This document shows, in pieces, positions 49,311-60,876 of a stretch of DNA of 64,000 bases. The translations under genes were made by a program, and so were the position numbers. The notes under the pieces were generated by a model. That model was not told the origin of the DNA. It saw only the letters and a list, made by a program, of their open reading frames with translations, and searched no databases. Numbering within the stretch: position 1 is the first letter of the stretch; every line of letters starts with the position of its first letter. This DNA is from Cynocephalus volans. Lineage: Eukaryota > Chordata > Mammalia > Dermoptera > Cynocephalidae. The stretch lies in the NCBI RefSeq assembly GCF_027409185.1, contig NC_084462.1, positions 23,225,577 to 23,289,576 of the forward strand, in the 5' to 3' direction.

Positions 49311-52300
49311 CAACTCCCCCATCTTCTCACCCAAATTCCTACAAATAATCATAAAAGGATGGGCATGATGCCAATGAAAGCATGGATTGATCGTGGATTT
49401 ATTGTCAGGATTTATTGGAAGAATTTTTTTCTACAGGGCCTATAGAATTAGTCAAAGAAAAAAAATTAAATTAAAATCAAATCCACAAAGATTAGAAATT
49501 GAGTTGAGCACCCTTATATACACTTAATGGGAATGTAAATTGGCATAAGCTTTCTGGAAAACATTTTAACAATATGCATTAATAGGCTTCAAAATATTCA
49601 CATCTTTTGAGCTAGGAGTTGAATTTCTAGGAATTTATTCTAAGTAAATAACCAGAGATGAGGTTAAATATTTACATACAAGAATGATTGTTCCAGATTA
49701 TTTATAATAGTAAAATAAAAGAGTAATTCTACATTGCTTCCCCCAAATTGGAATAATTTAACAAAGTATAGTATATTCATAGGCTAGAATATCATATATA
49801 CATTAAGAACATAATTTTTAATGTACTATTTGGAAGAAGTAAAAATACGTAAGTAAAGAAGGCTGGAGTAATCCTGCATCTGATAACATTGCAGATAAAA
49901 TATTTGAGCTGATTCTTCCTCCAAAAACAATAGAAATGATAAAATATATTATGAAATCTAAAAGTATCAAATAACAAAATAGTACCGGATTATCGGATAA
50001 TGTCAAAGTGAAGAACAATACCCAGAGAAATCATTTTGGGGAAATTTGATTTTTTTAAAGCTATGTCTAGATCTCACCTAAGGAAGGGCATCAAATAGGG
50101 GATCTTTCCCTCGTGCATTAAAGACTGCACAAGGCTACATCATCAATATAAGGGTGAAAGATAAGTAACCTTTCCCATACCTCTACCAACAGGGTACAGC
50201 ATGGACATTTGTCTTAGTGATGAGGCAAACAACCACAAAGCCATCATTGAGAAGTGGTAACCACAAATCACCCCTCATATATTTGCAGCCAAATTAATGA
50301 ACCACTAGCATGGTTCAAAAATCCTCAAACTATAAATTTAGTTCATAGTGGCCTTAGACTGGTGATACTGGCAATTACGTGGAAGAAAAAAATATATAAA
50401 CGCTCTCAAGAGAAATTCACTTCATCCTGGAACTCAAAAGTTCCACAAAAATTTTTTTCAAGGAAAAAGAGCAGCTTATTGTCAAAGAAAAATAAACACA
50501 CAAAGAAACAGGCACCATGACCAAAAACAGTGGAAATAGCAGACAGCAGAAACAGATCTGAGAGGACTTTAGATAATGGAATTATTATACTCAACTATAT
50601 TTACTAGGTATAAAGAAAGGCTTAAAAACATCTGCAGGGAATAGTAATTTATTATTATTTTTTAAAAAACAAGCTAGAATATTTGAAAAAAAAAAAGATA
50701 GAAATTCCAGAAATGAAAAAATCTTTCAATTAAAACAAAAATGCAATGTATGGATTTTATAGCATATTAGAAACAGCTAAAAAAGAGGGTTTTAAAACTG
50801 TAAAAGAAAAAAAAAAAGCTGAGGAAATAAAGCTAAATCAAATCAGAGGAAAGATGAAAAATATGAAAGTTGTATGAACAGACATGGAGGATAAAGTGAG
50901 ATGGCCTAACATACATCTTATCCGAATTCCAGAAGGAGTTCATTTATTTAATAAATCTTGTTTAGCAAATACTCTTGCCAGAAACTTTGCTAAATGCTTG
51001 TGAAGAAGAAGGCAAATGCATTTTCTGCTTCCTGAGTGGCTTGTGAACAGCACTGAACACTCAGTTGAGACTGGCTGCTTCAATCCACACTCTCGCCAGC
51101 AGTGCCCCAGAGCACCCATTTCCCACAGTCTCATCAACTCTGTTATTATTCAGCTGTAATCTTTCCCAATTGATAGGTGGAATAAATTTTACCTCATTTT
51201 TTAATTTGTATTTTCTTTATTATGAGTGAGGTCAGTCATTATTCCTACCTTTATTAACTATGTACTTATCTTTCTCTTTCTGTAAACTGGCTTTTCCTTT
51301 TGTTTTTATTAAGCTTCCGAAGTCTTTCTATTGGTATGTGAGTTTGGGGGACATTAACTAAATAGGCATCCCTTAAACATATCCCTTCCTTTGAATATCA
51401 GTGCCTTGTTGAATATCTCTGCCTCCAGTGCTCTTTTCCATCTTTTGCTACTTGGAAGATCCTACTCATCTCTGTAGTCCCAGCTGAAAATATCACCCAT
51501 TCTGTGGCTCCTTCTGAGACAACCCTCCTCTTAACAACCAGGGTTAGATGCTTCTTTACTTCTTTTCCCAGAGAATTTACTATACATCTCTTGTATAGTA
51601 CTTCTACTATAGATAAAATATTAAAAGTAGAAAGTTAAAAATATATAGTCAAAATTCCTCCTCTAGTTAGCATGGAGTAATTTGAGGCAGACTAATGCCT
51701 CAGTCAGGAACAACTAGAAAAGCTTGAAAAAATATAAATGATTTCTTAAATAGGATACAAAAATGATTAACAGTAAAAAAAAAAAAAAAAAAAAGAAAAA
51801 GAAGAGAAAAAATTAGGCTACATTAAGAAATTAATTAAATTAAATTAAACTGAATTAAAATTAAGAACTCTTCAGCAAAAGACAACCTTAAGAAAGTGAA
51901 AAGGTAAGTCACGAAGTGGCAGAGGATATTAGCAATATATATATTTGACAATGAACTCATCCAAAAGATTTAAGGAACTCCTATACCTCAGTAAGAGAAA
52001 GCCATGACTGAATAAAAAAGTGGGCAAAAGACTTAAACAAACTCTACAAAAAGAAAATATGAATATAGAGAATAAGCATATTAAAAAGTGTTTAATTCCA
52101 TTGGTCATCAGGAAAATTCAAATTCAACCCACCATGCAATAGCATTATACACACATCAAAATTATCAAAATGAAAAAGACAGATAATGCTAAGTATTTTC
52201 CAGAATGTGCAACAACTGGAACTCACTTACACTGCTGGTGAGAGTGTAAAGCAGTACAATTGAATGTATATGCATCACACAACTCAGCAATTCTCTTTGG

Positions 52301-52378
52301 TGATTACTCAATGGAACTGTGCATATATGCTTATGACTCAATAAAAGTCATATATGCTTATGACTCATATGCATATTT
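49311..52378 (+). repeat. LINE-1 rich block, sense fragments
   Basis: Several diverged A-rich L1 pieces: about 49500-49800 (ATGGGAATGTAAATTGGCATAAGC), 50130-50950 (5'-region-like) and 51830-52350 (AAGAACTCTTCAGCAAAAGACAACC, CACTTACACTGCTGGTGAGAG). A 20-base A-run is at about 51776-51795. No open frame approaches L1 ORF1 or ORF2 length. Element borders were not resolved. Confidence 0.65.
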
Positions 52379-52379
52379 T

Positions 52380-52960
52380 TAAAATTTAACAGCTTCATTG
52401 GGGTATAATTGACATACAATAAACTGCATATATTTAAAGTGTACAATTTCATGAGTTTTGATATATATATATATATATATACTGTATACGCACACATGTA
52501 TGCACACAAGGGTACTTCAAAAAGTTCATGGAAAAATGAAATTAAAAGATAATACAAATCTTTCCACGAACTTTCTCAAGATCCCTTATATATTCTAATT
52601 AAATCATCACCACAATCAGGATAATGAACAGATCCATCACCCCCAAAAGTTTTCTTGAGTACATTCATAATCCCTGCCTTCCTTTCATGCCCCCCCACTC
52701 TGATCTACTTTCTGTCACCCTACAGTAGTTTAGTAAATTTTCTAGAATTTAGTAAATTTCCTAGAATCTTCTATCAATGGCATCATATAGTATGTATTCT
52801 TCTTTGTCTGGCTTCTTTAACTCAGCCTGACTGAGGCTTATTCATGTTGTAGTATTGATCAGTAGTTCATCCTTTATTCCCAGTAGTATTCCATTGTATG
52901 GATCTACCACAGTTACTTCATTCATTCACCCATTGATAGACATTTGGACCTCACAAGGAT
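52380..52960 (-). repeat. LINE-1 fragment, antisense, split by a MITE
   Basis: TTCATTGGGGTATAATTGACATACAATAAACTGCATATATTTAAAGTGTACAATTTCATGAG, a (TA)n run at about 52461-52482, then after the MITE CACCACAATCAGGATAATGAACAGATCCATCACCCCCAAAAG and TATTCCATTGTATGGATCTACCACAG. A well known antisense L1 segment. Confidence 0.8.
52507..52588 (+). mobile_element. Mariner-type MITE, copy B
   Basis: CAAGGGTACTTCAAAAAGTTCATGGAAAAATGAAATTAAAAGATAATACAAATCTTTCCACGAACTTTCTCAAGATCCCTT is almost wholly an imperfect palindrome: AAAGTTCATGGAAA pairs with TTTCCACGAACTTT. It lies inside the L1 fragment at 52380-52960. Confidence 0.85.
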
Positions 52961-55060
52961 AAATTACAATTACAACCCATGTCTGTGTCTCCCCTCCATC
53001 TCAATGTTGCGGGTAACCTGCTGATGAAGCTGGTGTCTTTTGACACACCTGGCCACAACTGGCACAAGACTTAGAGAAGCTGAAGGAGGGGATGTGATGG
53101 GAGCTATAGGATCTTCAAGCCGGCCATTTCCCATTCCACAAAGTGAGCCAGCAGGTCAGTGAGAATGTACGTGCACTGGGCAACACGAGCTATGGTAAGA
53201 TAATCTTCCAAGTGTGATGGCTCCAGCTCCACTATGCCCTACCAAATCTCATACAGATTTTCCTGCTGGCCAACCCTCACCCAGACCATACAGAGAAGAG
53301 AAACCTTGAGAAATGTAGTTCCAGCTTAACTAAGCTGACATTATAAAACCACCACATGGGTCAAGAGCCCCTGGCATTTGGGAGGGGCATAGGCCAGAGG
53401 CCTGTTCATTCTAGGATTGCCAAACTCTCCAACTCCAGGCCCCAATATAAGTCCTCATTTCCCTTCCAAAAAGGGAAGTCTTGGAGCCACAGATCTTGTT
53501 ACTGAATCAAACTTGGGCCCATTCACCTGAGCGTAGCTAAGCCAATACACTAACACCGAGTTGTGGTGAAAGAAACTAGGTGTTTAATTACAGGGCCTAG
53601 TAACTGGAGCAGGGGCAGCTAATGTTGAAAATCTTGAGCTCCTCAAAAGTTCACCAGCAGAGATTTTTAAAGGGAAACCTTGTGGATTGGGGTTGGGGCT
53701 GGGTGAGTAGCCTGTTTTTTCTTATTGGTTGAATCTCAAAAGACGAAGAGCTCTGGGACCCTGTCCATCAATCTTCTGGCTCCAATCAATCTGATGTCCT
53801 TGTAGTCCACATTTGGTCAGCATTTTCATCTGGTGGGAAAACTTGGGTCTCATTCCCTGTAAAAACATCTCAAAGACACATGTCAAGGATATCATCCTTG
53901 ATCCTTGGAGTCTAGCGGCTCCCTCCTGTTGCTTAGGCTACATCACATGTGCTCAGCGGTTTCCTATTGTACTGCCTTCCTCCAATACTAGCCATAAAAC
54001 TCAGCTCCCCGACTGTTAGTTGGAGAGCCCAATTCCCAGATTTTAAATCACTTCAATTTGGGCTCCAAGGCCACAAGTCACTTTTACCAAGGAGGGGGTA
54101 CCTGTCTTGAGCACAGTTTCATTCAGCCAGGCAAACTCTAGACTCCAGCTCCCCATCCCCACATCAGGAATTCTCCACTTGGGGGCACTGTTCTGGTGTA
54201 AATTCTTGACTACCAGAGACCAAGTGTTTTGTTCCAGAATGAAATGAGCTTGGCTCCATCTGCCCCCAAGGCCAGTGACTTTTTTTCACTATGGGGCCTA
54301 AACAGAAATTTAGACGAAAGAGACCAAACCAAGACTTCTTTCGAGTCTGGACAGATAATAAATGGTGCGTGGGGCAGGGGAGAAAGGTTTATCTGGGAAA
54401 GTTTTTCATAAAAAGTGACATTTAAGAAGAATCTTAAACAGACCTGATAATCCCTACCTCTTTTAACTGTCACCTCATTTTTCTGTTTCTGTTCTCAGCC
54501 AAGGTGTTTTTGTTTTTTTGTTTGTTTTTGTCCAGTTTCTTGGAAGAAAATTCTACGTGCGACTCAACTTCCTTACAATCTGGTCATCACTGCCTTGAAA
54601 ATAAATACTTTGGCAAAGGACACCAAGGACCCTCATGGCTAAGTCCAAAGGACATTTGACTCCACACGCTCTTTGTACTCCCCCAAATTCTCTGAGCCAT
54701 TTGAGGGGCACTGCCTTTGTATTCTCTTCAAATGTACATGTCCTCTGCAGGTCTGTCCTTGGGTGATCTCCTTAACTACCCTGATGTTAACTCCCACTTG
54801 CGCATTAATGAGTTCCCAATCTGCATCTCCAGCCCAAACTCTCCCCAGAGTTTCCCAGAACATCTTTGCCCTAACAACCTAGAGGCACTTCAAACTCAAC
54901 ATATCCCAAGCCGAACCTTCATTATTTTTACCCTAAAGCTCCATTTCCTGTTTTCTCTAACTCAAGTTATGGCACCTCCCCATCCCCCTCCCACCCCTTA
55001 AGTCAATTGAGTTAGAGCTCTAGGAATCAAATTTTTAAAAATTACAACTCATAATAAAAC
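52961..55060. other. Non-coding DNA, unclassified
   Basis: 52990-53240 has a protein-like stretch on the - strand broken by stops (see findings). The rest, including 53540-54200, may contain an unclassified LTR-like repeat, but I could not fix its ends. Short open frames at 54229-54411 and 54717-55001 have no domain. Confidence 0.35.
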
Positions 55061-56305
55061 ATTTATATGGTATGAAAATCACAACTATATAAATAGGCAT
55101 ACATTGAGAAATCTTACTCTCACCTTTGCTCCCGTCTATACCAGTCTTCCTATTGCCTATAGGTAACTAGTTTTCTTAGTTTCCTAGGTGAGCTAGGCTC
55201 ACCACTGTTTCTTTGTGCTAAGACAAGAAAATATTCTTATTTTTATCCTTCCTTATATATACATTACGTAGATATACACATTATAACACATAGATAGATA
55301 GACAGATATAAGTACATTACATACACTTTCAGCACCTTGTATTTTTACTTAACATATCTCGGAGATCTTGAAGCTTCCTTCCTTTTTTTTTTTTTTTTTT
55401 TGCAGCTGGCCAGGACCTTGGCATTATCAGCACCTTGCTCTAACCAACTTAGCTAACCAGCCAGCTTCCTTCCTTTTTATAGCTGTGTAGTGTTCCATTA
55501 TATGGATGTGTCATAGTTTACTCACCCAGGCTCTTATTGATGGGCCCTTGTTTCTACTGTTTTGCAATGCTGACAATGTTGCAGTGTAATCCTCTACATA
55601 TATGTGTATATATATTTGTAAGATAAATTCCCAGAATTTCCTGGGTCAAAGAGTAAATGCATTTGTAATTTTGGTACATATTGCCAAATATCAATAAGGG
55701 TTAAGACAATTTTGTAATTATACCAGCAACATACAGAGTTCTTGTTTCCCCCATATTTTTATCAAGAGACTGTTAAACTTTTGAATTTTTTTTTGGTGGC
55801 AAATTGGATAGGTAAGAAATGGTATCCCAGTACTTTTTAAATTTGTATATCTCATATTATGAGTGAAATTGAGCATAATTTTATATGTTTAATAGCATTT
55901 GTATTTTTTTTCTCTGTAAGTGCATTTTTCTCTTGGATTGTTGGCCTTTTTCTCTGCAATTTCTAGGTATTCTTCATCTATTAGCAAAATTAATCCTTTA
56001 TCGGTGATGTATTTTCCCCAGATTTGCCTTTTGATTTTTTGCTCATAATATTTTTCTGGGGAGAAGTTTTTGATAATATTTATTCATCTTTGCTTTCATA
56101 GCTTCTGGGTTTAAGTTATAACTAGAAAGAACTTTCCCATTTCAAGGTTATAAAAGAATTCTTCCAGTTTTTCTTTTGACATTGTTAAAAGGTTTCATAT
56201 TTTACATTTTAATCTTCTATCCATTTGGAGTTTGCTCCAGCATGTGGTGTAAGGTATGGACCCAACATTTTATTTTTCCAGATGACCAACTAGTTGTCTG
56301 TTTTT
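55060..56305 (-). repeat. LINE-1 fragment, antisense
   Basis: TTTTATAGCTGTGTAGTGTTCCATTATATGGATGTGTCATAG, TCCAGTTTTTCTTTTGACATTG and TTCTATCCATTTGGAGTTTGCTCCAGCATGTGGTGTAAGGTATGGACCC are antisense L1 phrases. It is interrupted by a SINE at 55381-55464 and followed by a younger sense L1. Confidence 0.7.
55372..55475 (-). mobile_element. CYN-type SINE, short monomeric copy
   Basis: The body is about 55383-55464: a T-run, GCAGCTGGCCAGGACCTTGGCATTATCAGCACC and ACCAACTTAGCTAACCAGCCAG. It lacks about 20 bases of the B-box side. gcttccttcctttt flanks it on both sides. Confidence 0.82.
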
Positions 56306-56977
56306 AAAAAGTCCATTTTTAAATCATGTCGAAGGGATACCTGCACTCCCATGTTCATCGCGGCTCTGTTTACAATAGTCAAGATATGGAACCAACTTAA
56401 ATGTGTATCGAGGGACCACTGGATAAGGAGGCTGTGGTATATATACACTATGGAATACTACTCTATCATAAAAAAGAATGAAATTCTGCCATTCACAACA
56501 ACATGGATGAGCTTGGAGAAACTTATGTTGAGTGAAATAAACAAAGCACAGACGGAAAAATACTGCACGTCCTCACTCATATGTGAGAGCTAAGAGAGAA
56601 GGAAAGAAAGAAAGACTACAGCGGTATGTTGGACTTGCAGAGGGGGAGAGCAAACCTAGGGATACAAAGTGGAGTGGGGGAAAGGTGGATGGGGAGGGAA
56701 GTTGGGGATTAATTGGGTGGAGGACATGGGGTTTAATCACAGCATGTGGTAATGGGCATGCTGCCAGTATTGTTCTGACCATCACATCTTGGGCACGAGT
56801 GGTGACCAGGTCAGCTTTGTACTCCATGAATATTCATAACCAAAAATAAAATAAAATAAAATAAAATAAAATAATAAAATAAAATAAAATAAAATATAAA
56901 ATAAAATAAAATAAAATAATAAAATAAAATAAAATAAAATAAAATAAAATAAAATAAAATAAAAACGTCCATTCTTA
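56306..56977 (+). mobile_element. Young 5'-truncated LINE-1 with (TAAAA)n tail
   Basis: The body is about 56322-56960. The first ~270 bases encode the end of L1 ORF2 (reverse transcriptase protein C-terminus): VYTMEYYSIIKKNEIL-like phrase, SLEKLMLSEINKAQTEKY, and a stop at about 56591. A ~245-base purine-rich 3' UTR and a ~125-base (AAAAT)n tail follow. aaaaagtccattttta (56306-56321) and aaaaacgtccattctta (56961-56977) are a near-matching target duplication. The C-terminal frame is unbroken, so it is recent, but 5' truncation leaves it unable to act alone. Confidence 0.87.
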
Positions 56978-57630
56978 TGAGATGTGGCCTTTGCCATTCA
57001 CTAAATCACTACATCCTCTTGATCACCCTCCAGATCCAATCAGTCCTCAAACCTTGCCAGTTTTACCTCCCAAAATAGGTTTCATATCCAAACTTTCCTT
57101 GCAATCCCTAGTTTCACTGGCTTCCCCAGTTCTGTCTCTCATCATTTCTCTCCTGGATTGCATTTTTAACCTTGTTTTGACTCATCAGTCAGTCTTCTCA
57201 TTTCCCACTCCCCTTCCGTCTTTCTCTACCGTTTTCCGACAGCATCTTCCTAAAATCTGTTCAATGAGATAGGAGGATGGAAGAGACTATAGCTAACAGG
57301 CATGACTAATGCCATTTTCTCGAGGGGCTACTTCAAACCTCCCATGTAATCCTTAACTTTAAAAATGACAACATGGTCAGATAAGGATCAGGGGATCTGA
57401 CCTTCCGCAAAAAATGAAGAATTACTGAAAGGTGTACATTAATCATCCATAGGCATGAAGAACCTGAAATTTCGTTGTACAACAGACTGACGTAAATGAT
57501 AAACTGCTGCATAAAAATAGCGTATAGTTGAGCAACCTGTAGAAAGAATTATAAAAACCCTCCCCCCAAAGAACAAAGGTGTCTCTCATTCTCATTTCAG
57601 AGGGGAGACTGCTGCTTTGTCTGTGAAGTA
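56978..57630. other. DNA upstream of the ZSCAN25 promoter
   Basis: Pyrimidine-rich to about 57250, then mixed. No gene or repeat is recognised. Confidence 0.45.
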
Positions 57631-57639
57631 GCTTTCGTT

Positions 57640-58430
57640 CAAGAAACTCTACTCGGCTTGCTCTTGCGTTTTCTTGCGCAAAGACAAGAACCCTCTTGGC
57701 GAGGGGCTGGAGGCCCTCCCTCTTTGGGGTTCTCGCGCTGTCGGGCAACACCTACGCCTCGCACAGAGCACCTGTGGCTCGGAACAGACACGTGTTGGCT
57801 GACCGGACTCTCCAGCTCCTTAAAGGAACGGCCGCATCCGGTCGTGTGGCTGGACATACGCGGAGTCCTTTCCACAGAGGGAAAGCAGGTGCAAAAGCGC
57901 GGAGGCGCCAAGGAGCCTGGCGACCGAGAACTTCGACGAGGACAGTTAGTCCCAGGGGAGGAGCCTTTGGTGGTCCTGCCGTGCTGAGCTCCAAACGGCC
58001 GGCCGAGAGGAGCGACCATGGAGACGCACCTCCGAGCCCTCCGAGAGTCCTAGAGAGGAAACGGAAGGGGGCCCTCCCGTTACGCACCTGTCTGACAGCG
58101 TCCGCGCTTCATTTCCGGTCCGCGGAGAGCACAGCCGAGACCGGCGCGCTTGCGGAGCCGCGGGTGAGAGGTGGGTCAGGGCAGTGGCGAGCGGCGAGGG
58201 CGGCGGTGACGGGGCGGGGGTCCGGGCTGCGGGGCTGCTGCGGGCCTTGGCGGCAGTGGGGCTGCGCCGGAGCCCATCTGCCTCTGCCCAGCACGGGCTG
58301 CGGGCGGCGGCGCGTCTCTCGGAGCTGCCCCCCGCGGCACCGAGGCCCTGTGGGGGGAAGGGCCGCGCCGCGGTAGGCCCAGGTAGGTGCGAGGCTGATC
58401 CCGCCCGGCCAGGCTTGGCCTAATGCAGCG
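57640..58430 (+). promoter_or_regulatory. ZSCAN25: ZSCAN25 CpG-island promoter and non-coding first exon
   Basis: The densest CpG island of the window, 2.1 kb upstream of the first coding exon of ZSCAN25. A CGGGTGAGAGG donor at 58163 suggests a non-coding exon ending at 58162, in TTTCCGGTCCGCGGAG-type sequence with ETS-like CGGAAG/TTTCCGG words (about 58070 and 58112). No TATA box is apparent, as usual for such promoters. The 226-codon frame at 57696-58376 crosses the donor, is Arg/Gly/Pro-rich and starts in the island, so I treat it as chance. Confidence 0.7.
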
Positions 58431-59471
58431 GTGTCCTGGAACCCAGGAGATCTTGAACCAGAGCGGAACTCTTTGGAATCATTCTAGAACAAGGCGTAGG
58501 ACACTTACTTAAGAATAGCTACGAGGCACCTTGTTTGTCGGGTGCCAGAGATAAAAGGTGAATGAGGACCTTTCCTGCATTCAGGGGATCTGGTAGACGG
58601 AAGCACATTGGTAAACATGTGCACTATAGAGCAATAAATGCGCTAATGGAGCGAACAAATGCAGTAGCTAGAAAGTCATGAAAGAGGAATCTCAATTGAT
58701 GCAGCAGAGAAAATGAATAGGCTGAAGTTTAAGGGGAGTAGAAAAATACACGAAACACCAGAGTATTTAGCAGAAGCTCAGGGCGTGTGTCCTGCTGGTT
58801 GCGGTTGCTCATTCTCTGCTGGCAATCACCGTGACAGGTGGAGCCCTTTTCTGCTGCTTTGGGCTTCGAGGTCTGTCTCCCCAGCCTAGGTCCTCCCCCC
58901 ACTCCCCCGATGGAGGTAAATAGGACTCATTCTCCAGTCTACTACAAGCCTCTTCTTTCTCATGAGTACTCGGACTTATATTAATCTTTCTCTTTTCGAC
59001 TTCCCATGTTTCTCATCTGTCCTGTGTATTTTGGGAGGGCCAGTCATCATCATCTAACCTTTTTTTTCCCATCTGAAAAGTAGGGGGAGTAGTATTCAGT
59101 GTACAGACTTGTTTTAAGTATTAAATGAAGTATGTGTTCACATGTTTTCTAAATGGTAAAGCTATTCAAGTTAGAAATTTTTTGGTCACCTATAATAATG
59201 TTGCTCCATTGTCTTGTTTAGGCTGAGCACACCATCACATCCAAGGTACCAGCAAGTCTTTTGGTTTTATCTCCAAAATATGTCTTGATTTTGTGTGCTT
59301 CTTTTCCACCACCCTGTTCTAAGCTCCTATCATCTCCTGTTTGAACCACTGTAAGTACCACTTCTCTTCTTGCCCCTCTAATATATTCTCTGTTGACACA
59401 CAGGCAGAATGATTTTTGTAAAATAAGTAGCTCCCCACTAAACTAAGAAATAAGAATAAAGCCCATACACC

Positions 59472-59576
59472 TTTTTTTTTTTTTCCTTTTTGGCAGCTGG
59501 CTGGGGCAGGGATCGAACCCTGGACCTTGGTGTTATCAGCACCACACTCCAACCAACTGAGCTAACTGGCCAGCCC
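59472..59576 (-). mobile_element. CYN-type SINE, monomeric form
   Basis: T-run, GGCAGCTGGCTGGGGCAGGGATCGAACCCTGGACC, then ATCAGCACCACACTCCAACCAACTGAGCTAACTGGCCAGCCC, the antisense of a tRNA-Ile-like unit with both promoter-box regions well kept. Confidence 0.88.
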
Positions 59577-60008
59577 AAGCTTGTAATTCTTACTGTGACC
59601 CAGGCCCTGGCTAATTTGGTTTCTGCCTGCGTCTACTACCTCTTTTCATGCAGCTCTGCCCCTCAGTCACTCTGCTGAAGCCACACTGGTCTTTGGTGTG
59701 TTCTTGGACATGGAGAGAAATTTCTAGCCTCAAGGCTTTTGCCTGGAATGCTGTTTGAATGATTGGTTTGGTGTCCTCCTTTGAGTCTCAACCTAAGTAT
59801 CATGTCTTCAGAAAAGCCTTCTCCAAGTCAGTTGTCCCCCATTAACAGAGCACTCTGCTTATTTCCTTTCTAGAACTTATCCCCACTTGCAATTTTTATT
59901 TTCTTACATTTGATGTTCTCTGCTGCACATGACTTTCAAGAGGGCAGGCTCCTTGCCTGTCTTGTTCTCTATTGTATTTATACTTTTGGTATGCCTGGCA
60001 TGTCTATA

Positions 60009-60093
60009 TGTGAGGGTACTTTTAAAGTTTGTGGGAAAGTAGAATTAAAAGATACTACAAATCTTTCCATGAACTTTCTGAAGTACCTTTGTG
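60009..60093 (+). mobile_element. Mariner-type MITE, copy C
   Basis: GAGGGTACTTTTAAAGTTTGTGGGAAAGTAGAATTAAAAGATACTACAAATCTTTCCATGAACTTTCTGAAGTACC, inverted repeats at both ends, with TA at 60007-60008 and 60094-60095. It is inserted in LINE-2. Confidence 0.85.
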
Positions 60094-60489
60094 TATGTGT
60101 GAGTGTGTGCACTGAATGTATGTTTCCTTTAGTATTGCAAGAGGGGGCCCTGGTGACTAACCCTGTTATAACCCATTTTATGTTGTTTCCTGATTGTAGT
60201 GTTATTGCCCCAGTGAGATCCTAAGCTGTTTGTGGGTGTAAGCTAAATCTTTCACATTTTCTGTTTACTCTCTGCACCCAGTAGGTGCTTAGCAAATACT
60301 TACTGAATTGAATTGACATAACTTTCAGGTCTTTCAAAAATGCCTCATAGAAGGTAATTACCATGTTCTCCAGCAGAGTATTCATTGATATAGAGACGGA
60401 ACTGGGATGGACTGACCTTTCATGTATCTCATGTTCTCAAAAGGTTCATTTATGCCGTCATCTCAGTCTTCTAGGAGAGACTTGTGAAG

Positions 60490-60876
60490 ATGCTTAAAGA
60501 GCATCCAGGGATGGCGGAAGGTCCTCAGCAGCAGATGGGTGCTCTTGTGGTGAAACTGGAGAAAGAGTTGCCGTGGGGCAGGGGAAGGGAAGACCCTAGT
60601 CCTGAGATGTTTCGTCTGAGATTTCGGCAGTTCCGATACCAGGAGGCAGCTGGACCCCAAGAAGCCCTCAGGGAGCTCCAGGAGCTCTGTCGCCAGTGGC
60701 TGCGGCCAGAGCTGCACACCAAGGAGCAGATCCTGGAGCTGCTGGTGCTGGAGCAGTTCCTGACCATCCTGCCCCGGGAGTTCTACACCTGGATTCGGGA
60801 GCAGGGCCCGGAGAGCGGCAAAACCCTGGTGGCCATGGTGGAGGACCTGATGGAGAGAGCGCCTGAGGCCAAGGCG
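60490..60876 (+). CDS. ZSCAN25: ZSCAN25 first coding exon: SCAN domain
   Basis: ATG at 60490 follows an AG acceptor (60473-60474) and a 15-base leader; it gives [14 protein letters not shown], as I recall for human ZSCAN25 (ZNF498). A complete SCAN domain covers about residues 37-123: [20 protein letters not shown], then [33 protein letters not shown] and [14 protein letters not shown] is a leucine-rich helical bundle that lets zinc-finger factors pair with themselves or each other. VKLE at about residues 21-24 fits a SUMO site (inference). The exon is 129 codons, ending GCG before GTGGGT at 60877. A stronger-looking GTGAGA donor 4 bases on would break the frame with exon 3. Confidence 0.93.

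Larger units (their letters stand above)
59220..60310 (+). repeat. LINE-2 3' region with nested elements
   Basis: Diverged L2: CACTCTGCTGAAGCCACACTGG, AGGCTTTTGCCTGGAATGCTG, TCAGAAAAGCCTTCTCCAAGTC, CAAGAGGGCAGGCTCCTTGCCTGTC and a terminal GTAGGTGCTTAGCAAATACTTACTGAATTG. It continues on both sides of the SINE at 59472-59576 and the MITE at 60009-60093. Confidence 0.8.
58163..60474 (+). other. ZSCAN25: ZSCAN25 intron 1
   Basis: An intron from GTGAGA to TTCTAG. It contains LINE-2 (about 59220-60310) with a CYN SINE and a mariner MITE nested in it. 58430-59200 shows nothing recognisable. Confidence 0.65.

Noticed and set aside
57696-58376. 226-codon open frame in the CpG island
   Set aside because: It crosses a likely splice donor, is Arg/Gly/Pro-rich as expected from GC-rich DNA, has competing open frames on both strands, and shows no domain.
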